This document shows, piece after piece, positions 1-6,214 of a DNA stretch of 6,639 bases; the first letter of the stretch is position 1, and each line of letters begins with the position of its first letter. Where the stretch lies: assembly GCA_030673345.1 (NCBI GenBank), contig DAOVJH010000083.1, positions 1 through 6,639 of the forward strand, in the 5' to 3' direction. The position numbers were made by a program, and so were the translations under genes. Below the pieces are notes generated by a model that worked only from the letters and a program-made list of their open reading frames with translations, was not told where the DNA came from and ran no database searches. Source of the stretch: Pseudomonadota bacterium. Lineage in GTDB: Bacteria > Pseudomonadota > Gammaproteobacteria > SZUA-229.

Positions 1-216
1 CCCAATTTTGAAAAAGCATTAACCGAGCTCGAAACCCTGGTCGACGATATGGAACAGGGTAACCTCAGCCTGGAAGACTCACTCAAACGTTTCGAGAAAG
101 GCATCGCTCTAAGCACCGAATGCCAGCAGGCATTACAGAATGCCGAGTTAAAGATTAAGGAACTGGTCGAAAAAAACGGCAAGCTGCTCGAACAAGATAT
201 AGAACTGGACGATTAG
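1..216 (+). CDS. xseB: Exodeoxyribonuclease VII small subunit, 3' part (5' end outside window)
   Basis: This is the C-terminal 71 residues of XseB, the small subunit of the cytoplasmic nuclease that degrades single-stranded DNA to oligonucleotides together with XseA. The frame is open from base 1 and ends at TAG 214-216. The visible protein begins PNFEKALTELETLV and continues with a DDMEQGNLSLEDSLKRFEKG segment, the typical family pattern of two short helices around a Glu-Gln-Gly-x-Leu-Ser-Leu-Glu turn, then a charged C-terminal helix. The family is usually about 80 residues, so only around ten N-terminal residues should be missing. It lies upstream of ispA and dxs, the order found in E. coli and many other proteobacteria, although here 115 bp separate it from ispA. 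Identification is from remembered family sequence, not a search. Confidence 0.93.
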   Translation, partial: PNFEKALTELETLVDDMEQGNLSLEDSLKRFEKGIALSTECQQALQNAELKIKELVEKNGKLLEQDIELDD

Positions 217-285
217 CTGGTTTGCTTTTCCCTCCAGGTCACTACACCAAATACAAGAAAATGATATTTAAACAATCATCTCGTT

Positions 286-310
286 ATTTCAGCCCGGGCA
301 CATCTGAAAT
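286..310 (+). other. Inverted repeat in the ispA leader
   Basis: ATTTCAG at 286-292 is complementary to CTGAAAT at 304-310, giving a perfect 7-bp stem around an 11-nt loop that contains CCCGGG. It ends seven bases before the AGGA of the ispA ribosome binding site. No T-run follows, so it is not a classical terminator. It could be a leader hairpin or a protein-binding dyad, or chance. The rest of 217-331 shows no gene and no convincing promoter. Confidence 0.35.
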
Positions 311-331
311 CCTGGTAGGAAATGCAAACTA

Positions 332-1228
332 ATGTCCCACGAATTCCAATCCCGTCTGGATGTCTACCAGAAGCGTGTTAATGCCGCTCTCGACAAATAC
401 CTTCCGACCGAAGATCCACCAGAGCATAACCTGGCAGAAGCCATCCGATACTCAGTGATCGGCGGCGGCAAACGCATCCGCCCGGCGATGGTCTATGCCG
501 CAGGCGAAGCCATGGGCGTATCGACTGACCTGCTGGATATCCCTGCGTGCGCAGTCGAAATGATCCATGCCTACTCTTTGATTCATGATGACCTGCCGGC
601 GATGGATAACGACGACCTGCGACGAGGCCGTCCGACATGTCATAAGGCATTCGATGAAGCCACCGCTATGCTGGCCGGTGATGCACTGCAGGCTCTCGCT
701 TATGAGATCCTGGCAAAAGATGATCACGAAGAATTAACACCGGAACACCGTATCGACATGTTAAGCCTGCTGACCGAAGCCAGCGGTGCCCACGGCATGG
801 CCGGCGGTCAGGCCGTCGACCTGGCCTCAGTCGGAAAACAGCTCACACTGGAACAGCTGGAACATATGCACCGGCTTAAAACAGGCGCCCTGATCCGTGC
901 CAGCATCCTGCTAGGCGGCATGTGCAAACAGGATGTCAGCCAGCAGGAGATCGACATGCTGAGCGAATACGCTCTGTGCATAGGGCTTTCTTTCCAGATT
1001 CAGGATGATATCCTTGACGTTGTCAGTGACACCGAAACCCTTGGCAAACCGCAAGGCTCTGATGAGAAGCAGGAGAAACCAACCTTCCCGACCATCATCG
1101 GACTTGAAGAATCACGGCAACGCGCGATCATGCAGCATGAGCTCGCGCTAAAAATACTCGAACCGCTGGATGAGAAAGCTGATAGCCTGCGCCAGTTATC
1201 AGCCTATATTGTCGAACGGCAATTTTAG
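332..1228 (+). CDS. ispA: Farnesyl diphosphate synthase ((2E,6E)-FPP synthase)
   Basis: Cytoplasmic trans-prenyltransferase that condenses IPP with DMAPP and then GPP to give farnesyl diphosphate, the precursor of quinone side chains and undecaprenyl lipids. The 298-residue length equals that expected for the bacterial family (about 299 in E. coli). Visible motifs in order are the substrate-binding GGGKRIRP at 44-51, the first Asp-rich motif DDLPAMDNDD at 86-95 with the two-residue insertion of bacterial short-chain enzymes, RRGRPTCH at 97-104, GGQAVDL at 158-164, the K183-T184 pair, and the second Asp-rich motif DDILD at 225-229. Ser82 lies just upstream of the first motif, with small residues around it, which fits a C15 product. 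The start at 332 has AGGA at 317-320, a slightly long 11-nt spacing. dxs follows after 29 bp, placing two isoprenoid steps together. Confidence 0.96.
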   Translation: MSHEFQSRLDVYQKRVNAALDKYLPTEDPPEHNLAEAIRYSVIGGGKRIRPAMVYAAGEAMGVSTDLLDIPACAVEMIHAYSLIHDDLPAMDNDDLRRGRPTCHKAFDEATAMLAGDALQALAYEILAKDDHEELTPEHRIDMLSLLTEASGAHGMAGGQAVDLASVGKQLTLEQLEHMHRLKTGALIRASILLGGMCKQDVSQQEIDMLSEYALCIGLSFQIQDDILDVVSDTETLGKPQGSDEKQEKPTFPTIIGLEESRQRAIMQHELALKILEPLDEKADSLRQLSAYIVERQF

Positions 1229-1257
1229 TCAGCCTAATACGAACATAATAATCAGAC

Positions 1258-3150
1258 ATGCCATTCTCTAACGCCAACTGGTCACTGCTGGAGTCGATAA
1301 ATTCGCCGGCAGACGTTCGCAAGCTCAGTAACCTGCAGCTTAAAGAACTGGCGCGCCAGCTGCGTGAGTTTATACTGGAAAGCGTCTCCTCAACCGGTGG
1401 CCACTTATCTGCCGGACTTGGCACCGTCGAGCTCACCATCGCCCTGCACTATGTATTCAACACCCCCTACGACAGACTGGTATGGGATGTTGGCCACCAG
1501 ACCTACCCGCACAAGATCCTCACCGGCCGCCGTGAAAAAATGAGCGGATTACGACAGAAAGGCGGCATCGCCGGTTTTCCAAAACGTGATGAGAGCGAAT
1601 ACGACTGCTTTGGTACAGGCCACTCCAGCACGTCGATCGCGGCTGCTTTGGGAATGAGCTTTGCCGCCAAACAGAACCACGAGAACCGTCATTGTGTCGC
1701 CGTTATCGGCGATGGTGCGATGACAGCCGGCATGGCGTTCGAAGCACTCAACCACGCTGGCGACAGTGATGCCAACCTGCTGGTCATCTTGAATGACAAC
1801 GACATGTCGATCTCAGCCAACGTCGGCGCACTGTCCAACCACCTCACCCGCTTATTATCCGGCGACCTTTTCTCCACCCTGCGTGAAGGCGGCAAGCGAG
1901 TACTGGAAAACATTCCACCGGCACTGGAACTGGCACGGCGCACCGAAGAACACGTTAAAGGCATGGTTGCACCGGGCACCTTGTTCGAGGAACTGGGTTT
2001 CAACTATTATGGGCCGGTCGACGGCCACGATCTTGATACCCTGATTCCCGTATTAAAGAACATAAACCATCACACTGGCCCACGCCTGCTGCACATAAAG
2101 ACACAGAAAGGCAAAGGCTACTTCCCTGCCGAAGACGCACCGGTTAAATATCATGGCGTCAGTGCTTTTGACCTGAGTACCGGTAAATCACATGCCAGCG
2201 ACTCAGCCAGACCACCGAGTTACACCGAGATATTCGGCCAGTGGTTATGCGAGATGGCAGACCAGGATGAACGTCTGGTCGGCATCACTCCCGCCATGAG
2301 CGAAGGCTCTGGTATGGTCGAGTTTTCACAGCGTTTCCCAAAACGATATTTTGATGTCGGCATCGCAGAGCAGCATGCCGTAACACTTGCCGCAGGCATG
2401 GCATGTGACGGCCTGAAACCTGTAGTGGCCATCTATTCCACATTCTTGCAACGCGCTTATGACCAGCTGATTCACGATGTTGCGATACAGAATTTATCCG
2501 TGGTTTTTGCCATCGATCGCGCCGGCATCGTCGGTGCCGACGGTCCGACTCACACCGGTGCCTACGACATCAGCTTTTTACGCTGCATTCCCAACATGGT
2601 TATCATGACCCCGGCAAACGAAGCCGATTGCCGCGGCCTGTTAACCACCGCTTTCCTGCATGATGGTCCCAGTGCCGTACGCTACCCACGCGGTTCTGCC
2701 ATTGGTTTAAATACACAAGATGAGCCGAGAAGCGAAGACCTAAGGGCTCTGCCTTTTGCCCAGGCAGAAAAGGTCAGAGAAGGAAATAAAGTTGTGCTGC
2801 TAGTGTTCGGCACCCTGCTTGCGACCGCGTTGGAGGTAGCCGAAGAAATCGACGCCAGCGTCTACAATATGCGCTTTGTGAAACCGCTGGATACCAGCAC
2901 TGTTGATACTGCCGCCGAACAGTATGATCTAATCGTCACTATCGAAGACAATGCCATCGCTGGCGGGGCCGGCAGCGCAGTCTCCGAACACCTCAATCAG
3001 CAACATACCTCAGCAAATATTTTGCAGATCGGTTTTCCGGATGAACTGATCAATCATGGTGAACCCGCTGAACTGCTGGCTGACTGGAATCTTGATAAAC
3101 CCGGCATCCTTCGCTCCATTCAGGAAAGAGTTAAGGAATTGCTTATATAA
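1258..3150 (+). CDS. dxs: 1-deoxy-D-xylulose-5-phosphate synthase
   Basis: Thiamine-diphosphate enzyme that condenses pyruvate and glyceraldehyde 3-phosphate to DXP, the entry step of the MEP isoprenoid pathway and a precursor for thiamine and pyridoxal phosphate in many bacteria. The protein is 630 residues, close to the usual 620. It shows the TPP-binding domain with H49 ([15 protein letters not shown]), H80 ([11 protein letters not shown]), GHSST at 121-125, and the GDG...N TPP-pyrophosphate and Mg site from 151 to about 181. The transketolase central domain follows with the catalytic Glu in [12 protein letters not shown] (E371) and H432 in [12 protein letters not shown], then a C-terminal domain with [11 protein letters not shown] and FVKPLD. 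All key residues are intact. An in-frame TAA at 1249-1251 makes ATG 1258 the earliest possible start. There is no evident Shine-Dalgarno sequence, so translation may be coupled to ispA, whose stop is 29 bp upstream. Confidence 0.97.
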   Translation: MPFSNANWSLLESINSPADVRKLSNLQLKELARQLREFILESVSSTGGHLSAGLGTVELTIALHYVFNTPYDRLVWDVGHQTYPHKILTGRREKMSGLRQKGGIAGFPKRDESEYDCFGTGHSSTSIAAALGMSFAAKQNHENRHCVAVIGDGAMTAGMAFEALNHAGDSDANLLVILNDNDMSISANVGALSNHLTRLLSGDLFSTLREGGKRVLENIPPALELARRTEEHVKGMVAPGTLFEELGFNYYGPVDGHDLDTLIPVLKNINHHTGPRLLHIKTQKGKGYFPAEDAPVKYHGVSAFDLSTGKSHASDSARPPSYTEIFGQWLCEMADQDERLVGITPAMSEGSGMVEFSQRFPKRYFDVGIAEQHAVTLAAGMACDGLKPVVAIYSTFLQRAYDQLIHDVAIQNLSVVFAIDRAGIVGADGPTHTGAYDISFLRCIPNMVIMTPANEADCRGLLTTAFLHDGPSAVRYPRGSAIGLNTQDEPRSEDLRALPFAQAEKVREGNKVVLLVFGTLLATALEVAEEIDASVYNMRFVKPLDTSTVDTAAEQYDLIVTIEDNAIAGGAGSAVSEHLNQQHTSANILQIGFPDELINHGEPAELLADWNLDKPGILRSIQERVKELLI

Positions 3151-3179
3151 GGGAAACAGGATAAAATCCCTACTGTTTT
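3151..3179 (+). other. Weak hairpin between dxs and queD
   Basis: Directly after the dxs stop, AAACA at 3154-3158 can pair with TGTTT at 3174-3178, and GGAT at 3159-3162 with ATCC at 3166-3169 around an AAA loop, leaving CTAC bulged on the 3' side. Only four T's follow the stem, so it is at best a leaky attenuator or an mRNA-processing or stability element. It may be incidental. Confidence 0.25.
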
Positions 3180-3205
3180 ACTCAAGTATTATCAGGCCAT
3201 TAAGA

Positions 3206-3592
3206 ATGACAGCGCGCTACCAGCTGAAAGTCGTGACAGATTTTGCTTCAGCTCATACTCTAAGGGATTACCCCGGTGCATGCAGCCGCATGCACGGACA
3301 CAACTGGAAAGTAGAATTGGAAGCAGTCGCTACCCGTCTCGACGATGTCGGCATGGGTGTTGACTTCAAAGTCCTGAAAGAAGCAGCCAGAGAAGTTGGC
3401 GGCAGGCTCGATCATCAATACCTGAATGATCTTGAGCCATTTAAAGCAATAAACCCTACAGCAGAAAACATTGCGGCGTATATGTACAAAGAGATTTCTG
3501 CCCAGATTAATAGCGACACGATTAAGGTAACAGCACTTACCTTATGGGAAACCGAACGCGCCTGTGTGCGCTATAGTGAAGAGAGTAAATAA
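3206..3592 (+). CDS. queD: 6-carboxy-5,6,7,8-tetrahydropterin synthase (QueD/6-PTPS family)
   Basis: Predicted to convert 7,8-dihydroneopterin triphosphate into 6-carboxytetrahydropterin for synthesis of the deazaguanine precursors of queuosine. The 128-residue length fits the family (about 120). Zn ligands appear as H17 (FASAHTL) and H30/H32 (MHGHNW). Cys26 in CSRMHGH is the catalytic Cys at the CxxxHGH spacing of QueD; the Glu that marks the PTPS-III group, which replaces FolB in folate synthesis, is absent. RLDHQYLND at 67-75 carries the Asp-His of the catalytic relay, and E115 in LWETERAC fits the pterin-anchoring Glu. Start 3206 is chosen because the domain begins at once (YQLKVVTDF) and the longer open frame runs back into dxs. 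A modest AGG lies at 3194-3196. The stop overlaps the folE2 start by one base, and FolE2 makes this enzyme's substrate, which supports QueD over a eukaryotic-type PTPS. Confidence 0.88.
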   Translation: MTARYQLKVVTDFASAHTLRDYPGACSRMHGHNWKVELEAVATRLDDVGMGVDFKVLKEAAREVGGRLDHQYLNDLEPFKAINPTAENIAAYMYKEISAQINSDTIKVTALTLWETERACVRYSEESK

Positions 3593-4404
3593 TGACCGAC
3601 GTCGTTGAAAGAGAAGCTAATAACCCGAGCACCCTGCCTGACGTTCAGAGCAGCCAGGACACCCGTGCAATTGCGATTAACAAAGTGGGCATCAAAGATA
3701 TTCGCCACCCAGTGCAGGTAAAAGACCGTACCGGTAAGATCCAGCATACCATTGCAAATTTCAACATGTATGTAGACCTGCCGCATGAATTCAAAGGCAC
3801 ACACATGTCTCGCTTTGTTGAGATCCTCAACAACCATGACTGGGAAATTACGGTTGATTCGTTCAAAGTCATGTTGACCGAAATGACAAGCCGACTGGAT
3901 GCTGAAGTCGGTCATATCGAAATGAGTTTTCATTTCTTTATCAATAAGACAGCACCTGCTTCCGGCGTACAGAGCCTGCTCGATTACGAAGTAACTTTTA
4001 TCGGCGAGCGTAAAAACAACAAGAACATCATCAATATCAAAGTCGTAGTACCTGTCACCAGTCTGTGTCCCTGCTCGAAAAAGATATCTGACCGCGGCGC
4101 GCACAACCAGCGCTCTCATGTCACCGTCAATGTCGAGACCGAAGACTTTATCTGGGTTGAAGAAATCATCGATATGGTCGAAGAACAGGCCTCATGTGAA
4201 CTGTACGGCCTGCTAAAACGCCCGGATGAAAAGATCGTTACCGAGCGCGCCTATGATAACCCGAAATTTGTCGAAGACATGGTAAGAGATATAGCGCACC
4301 AGCTAAACATCGATGAGCGCATCCAGGCTTATACCGTCGAATCTGAAAACTTCGAATCGATACATAATCACTCCGCATATGCACTGATCGAAAAAAACCG
4401 GTAG
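3592..4404 (+). CDS. folE2: GTP cyclohydrolase IB (FolE2, GCYH-IB)
   Basis: Converts GTP to 7,8-dihydroneopterin triphosphate plus formate, the common first step of folate and queuosine synthesis, in the cytoplasm. The 270-residue protein has the family pattern [15 protein letters not shown] near 32-46, the long T-fold core, [22 protein letters not shown] with active-site Cys159 and His171, and the [21 protein letters not shown] region with Glu213. It ends with [15 protein letters not shown], where His258/His260 sit. Residue roles are transferred from memory of characterised GCYH-IB enzymes. Unlike FolE (GCYH-IA), this family does not strictly need zinc, and in some bacteria it is a zinc-starvation paralogue under Zur; I see no obvious Zur palindrome here. 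Its place inside the dxs-queD block argues for a constitutive role. Its ATG overlaps the queD stop (TAATG), with GAGAG about 8 nt upstream, suggesting translational coupling. A strong terminator follows. Confidence 0.95.
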   Translation: MTDVVEREANNPSTLPDVQSSQDTRAIAINKVGIKDIRHPVQVKDRTGKIQHTIANFNMYVDLPHEFKGTHMSRFVEILNNHDWEITVDSFKVMLTEMTSRLDAEVGHIEMSFHFFINKTAPASGVQSLLDYEVTFIGERKNNKNIINIKVVVPVTSLCPCSKKISDRGAHNQRSHVTVNVETEDFIWVEEIIDMVEEQASCELYGLLKRPDEKIVTERAYDNPKFVEDMVRDIAHQLNIDERIQAYTVESENFESIHNHSAYALIEKNR

Positions 4405-4423
4405 CCATTTCCAGTCACCCGAT

Positions 4424-4454
4424 ATAAAAAAGCGCCTGCACGGCGCTTTTTTAT
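4424..4454 (+). terminator. Rho-independent terminator of the dxs-queD-folE2 block
   Basis: A-run plus GCGCC at 4426-4436 pairs with GGCGC plus T-run at 4442-4452 around the 5-nt loop TGCAC. Two more A/T pairs extend the stem to about 13 bp. It begins 20 bases after the folE2 stop. The A-tract on the left makes it able to work in both directions. Confidence 0.93.
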
Positions 4455-4466
4455 TGCCCCATTTTT

Positions 4467-4494
4467 TTGAAGCCCATCACAAAACTTTCACAAT
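4467..4494 (+). promoter_or_regulatory. Possible sigma-70 promoter for the small membrane protein
   Basis: TTGAAG at 4467-4472 and CACAAT at 4489-4494 resemble -35 and -10 boxes (4 of 6 each or slightly better) with a 16-bp spacer. They lie just after the folE2 terminator and about 97 bp before the small gene, which must have its own promoter if the terminator is efficient. A short dyad GACCT-C-AGGTC at 4495-4505 follows at once and could be an operator. A weaker alternative pair is TTCAAA 4527-4532 with TATTAA 4551-4556. These are eye matches only. Confidence 0.25.
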
Positions 4495-4590
4495 GACCTC
4501 AGGTCCGGTAAAAATTCGTGAAACAGTTCAAAGTACACAGGCAAATCTTCTATTAACCTCCATTCACACAATAACAAATGGGAGAACAAA

Positions 4591-4731
4591 ATGTACTACA
4601 CCAATATCAATGATTATGATCAGCTGCAAAACACCAACCATGTGCAACCATCTGATTTCGACCTCACTACCGTCAATATCACACTGGCAATTATCGTTGG
4701 CCTGATAGCAACATTTTTCATACTGTCTTAA
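4591..4731 (+). CDS. Small single-pass membrane protein, function unknown
   Basis: A 46-residue protein that I do not recognise. ATG 4591 is preceded by GGGAG at 4580-4584 with a 6-nt spacing, the best ribosome binding site in the window. Residues 1-27 are polar and acidic, rich in Asn, Asp, Gln and Tyr (MYYTNINDYDQLQNTNH at the start). Residues 28-45 form one hydrophobic helix (VNITLAIIVGLIATFFIL) that runs almost to the C-terminal Ser46. There are four Asp, one His, and no Lys, Arg, Glu or Cys. With no positive charge, the orientation cannot be set by the positive-inside rule; an N-out acidic head with the C-terminus at the inner face is possible. Terminators on both sides indicate a monocistronic transcript. 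Longer open frames overlapping it on both strands lack comparable start signals or a membrane-protein pattern. Confidence that it is a real gene is moderate. Confidence 0.65.
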   Translation: MYYTNINDYDQLQNTNHVQPSDFDLTTVNITLAIIVGLIATFFILS

Positions 4732-4738
4732 GCTACCC

Positions 4739-4759
4739 GCCTGCCTTTCGATGGCAGGC
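4739..4759 (+). other. Perfect 7-bp hairpin after the small gene
   Basis: GCCTGCC at 4739-4745 pairs with GGCAGGC at 4753-4759 around the loop TTTCGAT, starting seven bases after the small gene's stop. No T-run follows, so it is not a canonical terminator by itself. Its 3' arm is also complementary to the 5' arm of the terminator at 4784-4811. Confidence 0.6.
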
Positions 4760-4781
4760 ACAGCCATTATCGTTAAAGAAT

Positions 4782-4811
4782 AAAAAAACCTGCCCCAAAG
4801 GACAGGTTTTT
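4782..4811. terminator. Bidirectional Rho-independent terminator
   Basis: AAAAACCTG at 4784-4792 pairs with CAGGTTTTT at 4803-4811; a C-A mismatch and two further G-C pairs (4794-4795 with 4800-4801) close a short loop. On the + strand five T's follow, ending the small-gene transcript. On the - strand the trailing run is seven T's and it lies about 32 bases after the stop of the PPC-like relic, so it may originally have terminated that - strand gene. Confidence 0.85.
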
Positions 4812-4837
4812 CCGTTTTAACGTCAGCCGTTTTTAAC
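4812..4837. repeat. Imperfect short tandem repeat CCGTTTT(T)AAC
   Basis: CCGTTTTAAC at 4812-4821 is repeated as CCGTTTTTAAC at 4827-4837, and the similarity continues weakly (GTCAG, then TGGCATCAG). It lies between the terminator and the PPC-like relic. Two copies of about ten AT-rich bases may be slippage or chance. Confidence 0.3.
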
Positions 4838-4842
4838 TGGCA

Positions 4843-4986
4843 TCAGTACGTAACCGTCATCGAATATGTCGATGTATTAGCATAACCAAAACCATCGATC
4901 TTTATATAATACCTGGCCTCATCGGTGAGCTCACAACGCTCATTCGACGTACGGTAGTTGTCTGAGATACAGTCGTAACGATACCA
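4843..4986 (-). pseudogene. Relic of a pre-peptidase C-terminal (PPC) domain protein, 3' end only
   Basis: Reading the - strand from 4986 to the TGA at 4845-4843 gives 47 residues beginning WYRYDCISDNYRTSN and ending YSMTVTY. The pattern YDC ... NERC ... ARYYIKIDGFG ... STYSMTVTY matches the last half of the PPC beta-sandwich, where a Cys pair is followed by a W/Y-Y-I-x-I/L-x-G-Y strand and a final Y-x-L-x-V-x-Y strand. PPC domains sit at the C-terminus of secreted proteases and other exoproteins and are usually removed on maturation. There is no ATG in frame; the frame closes upstream at a TGA (5016-5014) inside the bamC terminator, so everything 5' of this piece is gone. A terminator lies at the correct distance downstream. 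No frameshift is seen in what remains, so the loss may be recent. The match is by eye and from memory. A TTG at 5001-4999 could nominally start a 52-residue peptide, but I think that unlikely. Confidence 0.6.
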
Positions 4987-4999
4987 TTGTGAAACGAGC

Positions 5000-5030
5000 A
5001 AAAAAAAGCACCATCAAATGGTGCTTTTTT
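5000..5030 (-). terminator. Rho-independent terminator of dapA-bamC
   Basis: AAAAAAGCACCAT at 5002-5014 pairs with ATGGTGCTTTTTT at 5018-5030 around the triloop CAA, a 13-bp perfect stem. Read on the - strand it comes 44 bases after the bamC stop and ends in eight T's. It also has six T's on the + strand, so it may work in both directions. It probably marks the edge of whatever deletion left the neighbouring PPC relic. Confidence 0.93.
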
Positions 5031-5074
5031 GGGACAGCACCGACAACGGCGCTCAGCAACAGTACTTCAAAAAA

Positions 5075-6214
5075 TTATTCCAGATGCTCCATCAAGATAT
5101 TTCTTAACTGCTCAGCAAGGGCCGTGCCGTACACATCACCATCATCATCTGTTGCCTGTGAATCACGGGCATCTTTAACTTCGATCTGAACAGAATCACC
5201 AAGGCCGGTAAACTCAAGACGGTACTGTCGGAGCGCGCCTTCAGTCGGTTTTGTCTCATCCGAACCGGTGAACAGCTGCATTATCCAGCTGGATTTTGCC
5301 AGCTCATCATCACTATCCTGTATCTCAAGCTCTTCGGAAGACAGTTTGCCGACAACAAAATTGATCGTGTTCTCTGCTTTATGCTCTTTAATTTCCTGCA
5401 TGCGCATACGGTCAAGCGCACGCATCGAACGGCGCCAGACAAAATCCATACTGCCCTTCATGGTAAAAGCAGTCGTATTCGTGCGATCGACTTTTATCAA
5501 AGAGCTGTATGGACGATAATTTTCCAGCAACGCGACGGACTGATCACTGCTCAAACCGGCAAAGAGTGACATACGAGAAACGATCTCACGCTCGGCCTCG
5601 ATATTACTCGGTTGCGTTACCCAGATATACTCATCAGCAAATTCACCGCGAAGCTTGCGCTCAATTCTTGAATGCGAAACATATAAACGTGTTTTACGGT
5701 CCTGATCAAAACGCTCTACACGGACACGGAATTTATCCTTCATATCCGGTTCAAGCTTCTGCAATACCGATGAAAAAAAGCCTTCATCACCACCTAATCG
5801 CTCAGTCCATTCAGTTTCCATAAAACCGAGCAGCGGCCTCTCCTGCACCAGCTCAATGCCTTCTGACTCCCAGAATTCAACCAGTTTTGGCCAGACTTTA
5901 TCAGCATCGTTATCGACTTCTATCCAGCTGTTGCCGGCATAATTCACCATCCGCACACCATCAAACTTCGGTGTGATCACTGTTTCCAGCTTGTTATTAT
6001 CACGAAAACGCTGAAGCGCTTCATCAGTAGGCTTCGGCACTCTAAGCTCATCGCCGGTATCAGGTTCAGTCAGATCTGGCGGGACTTCCAGATTTTTATA
6101 GTATTCGGCACCATGGTAGACCGGACGCTCAGTAGCACAGGATGCGATGATCAGCGACGCTATGATTACGCTGAAACCAGGCAATCTAGATGCAAACAGA
6201 TTTGTATATTTCAT
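5075..6214 (-). CDS. bamC: Outer-membrane protein assembly factor BamC (NlpB-like lipoprotein)
   Basis: Lipoprotein of the BAM complex that inserts beta-barrel proteins into the outer membrane, acting at its periplasmic face with BamA, B, D and E. Residues 1-25 are a signal peptide (basic start, hydrophobic VIIASLIIAS) followed by a lipobox IASC with lipidated Cys26. A flexible segment with YKNLEVPPDL at 39-48 follows, the conserved stretch that in E. coli BamC contacts BamD. Two helix-grip domains come next, about 75-225 (SWIEVDNDADKVWPKLVEFW near 96) and about 226-379 (SSLIKVDRTNTTAFTMKG, then FVWRRSMRALDRM). The pseudo-repeat of a buried strand, Val-Trp and helix is visible in both. At 379 residues it is longer than E. 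coli BamC (about 344) and the sequence is divergent, as is usual for this family. ATG overlaps the dapA stop (TAATG), and GGAG lies 10 nt upstream. The dapA-bamC order matches that of E. coli. Confidence 0.9.
   Translation of the reverse strand: MKYTNLFASRLPGFSVIIASLIIASCATERPVYHGAEYYKNLEVPPDLTEPDTGDELRVPKPTDEALQRFRDNNKLETVITPKFDGVRMVNYAGNSWIEVDNDADKVWPKLVEFWESEGIELVQERPLLGFMETEWTERLGGDEGFFSSVLQKLEPDMKDKFRVRVERFDQDRKTRLYVSHSRIERKLRGEFADEYIWVTQPSNIEAEREIVSRMSLFAGLSSDQSVALLENYRPYSSLIKVDRTNTTAFTMKGSMDFVWRRSMRALDRMRMQEIKEHKAENTINFVVGKLSSEELEIQDSDDELAKSSWIMQLFTGSDETKPTEGALRQYRLEFTGLGDSVQIEVKDARDSQATDDDGDVYGTALAEQLRNILMEHLE

Noticed and set aside
322..381. An out-of-frame ATG at 322 opening a 19-codon upstream frame overlapping the ispA start.
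   Set aside because: The AGGA at 317-320 ends only one base before this ATG, too close for efficient initiation; the ispA ATG at 332 has workable spacing and matches the family N-terminus.
3056..3205. A 50-residue N-terminal extension of QueD from an in-frame ATG inside dxs.
   Set aside because: It runs within the conserved dxs C-terminus in another frame, and the family domain starts directly after the ATG at 3206.
3571..4119. A 182-codon open frame on the - strand opposite folE2.
   Set aside because: It is a shadow of the well-conserved folE2 frame and its translation resembles no protein family I know.
4454..4705. An 83-codon + strand frame overlapping the small gene in another frame.
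   Set aside because: It starts in the terminator's tail with no ribosome binding site, and its Thr/Ser/His-rich translation looks like a frame shadow.
4564..4767. A 67-codon - strand frame opposite the small membrane protein gene.
   Set aside because: No ribosome binding site was evident, and it spans the hairpin arm; the + strand frame has a strong ribosome binding site and a coherent membrane-protein composition.
4989..5189. A 66-codon + strand frame crossing the bamC terminator and bamC 3' end.
   Set aside because: It reads through a hairpin and antisense to bamC, with no start signal.
5268..5823. Several 60-100 codon + strand frames opposite bamC.
   Set aside because: They are antisense shadows of bamC, with no start signals noted and no recognisable domains.
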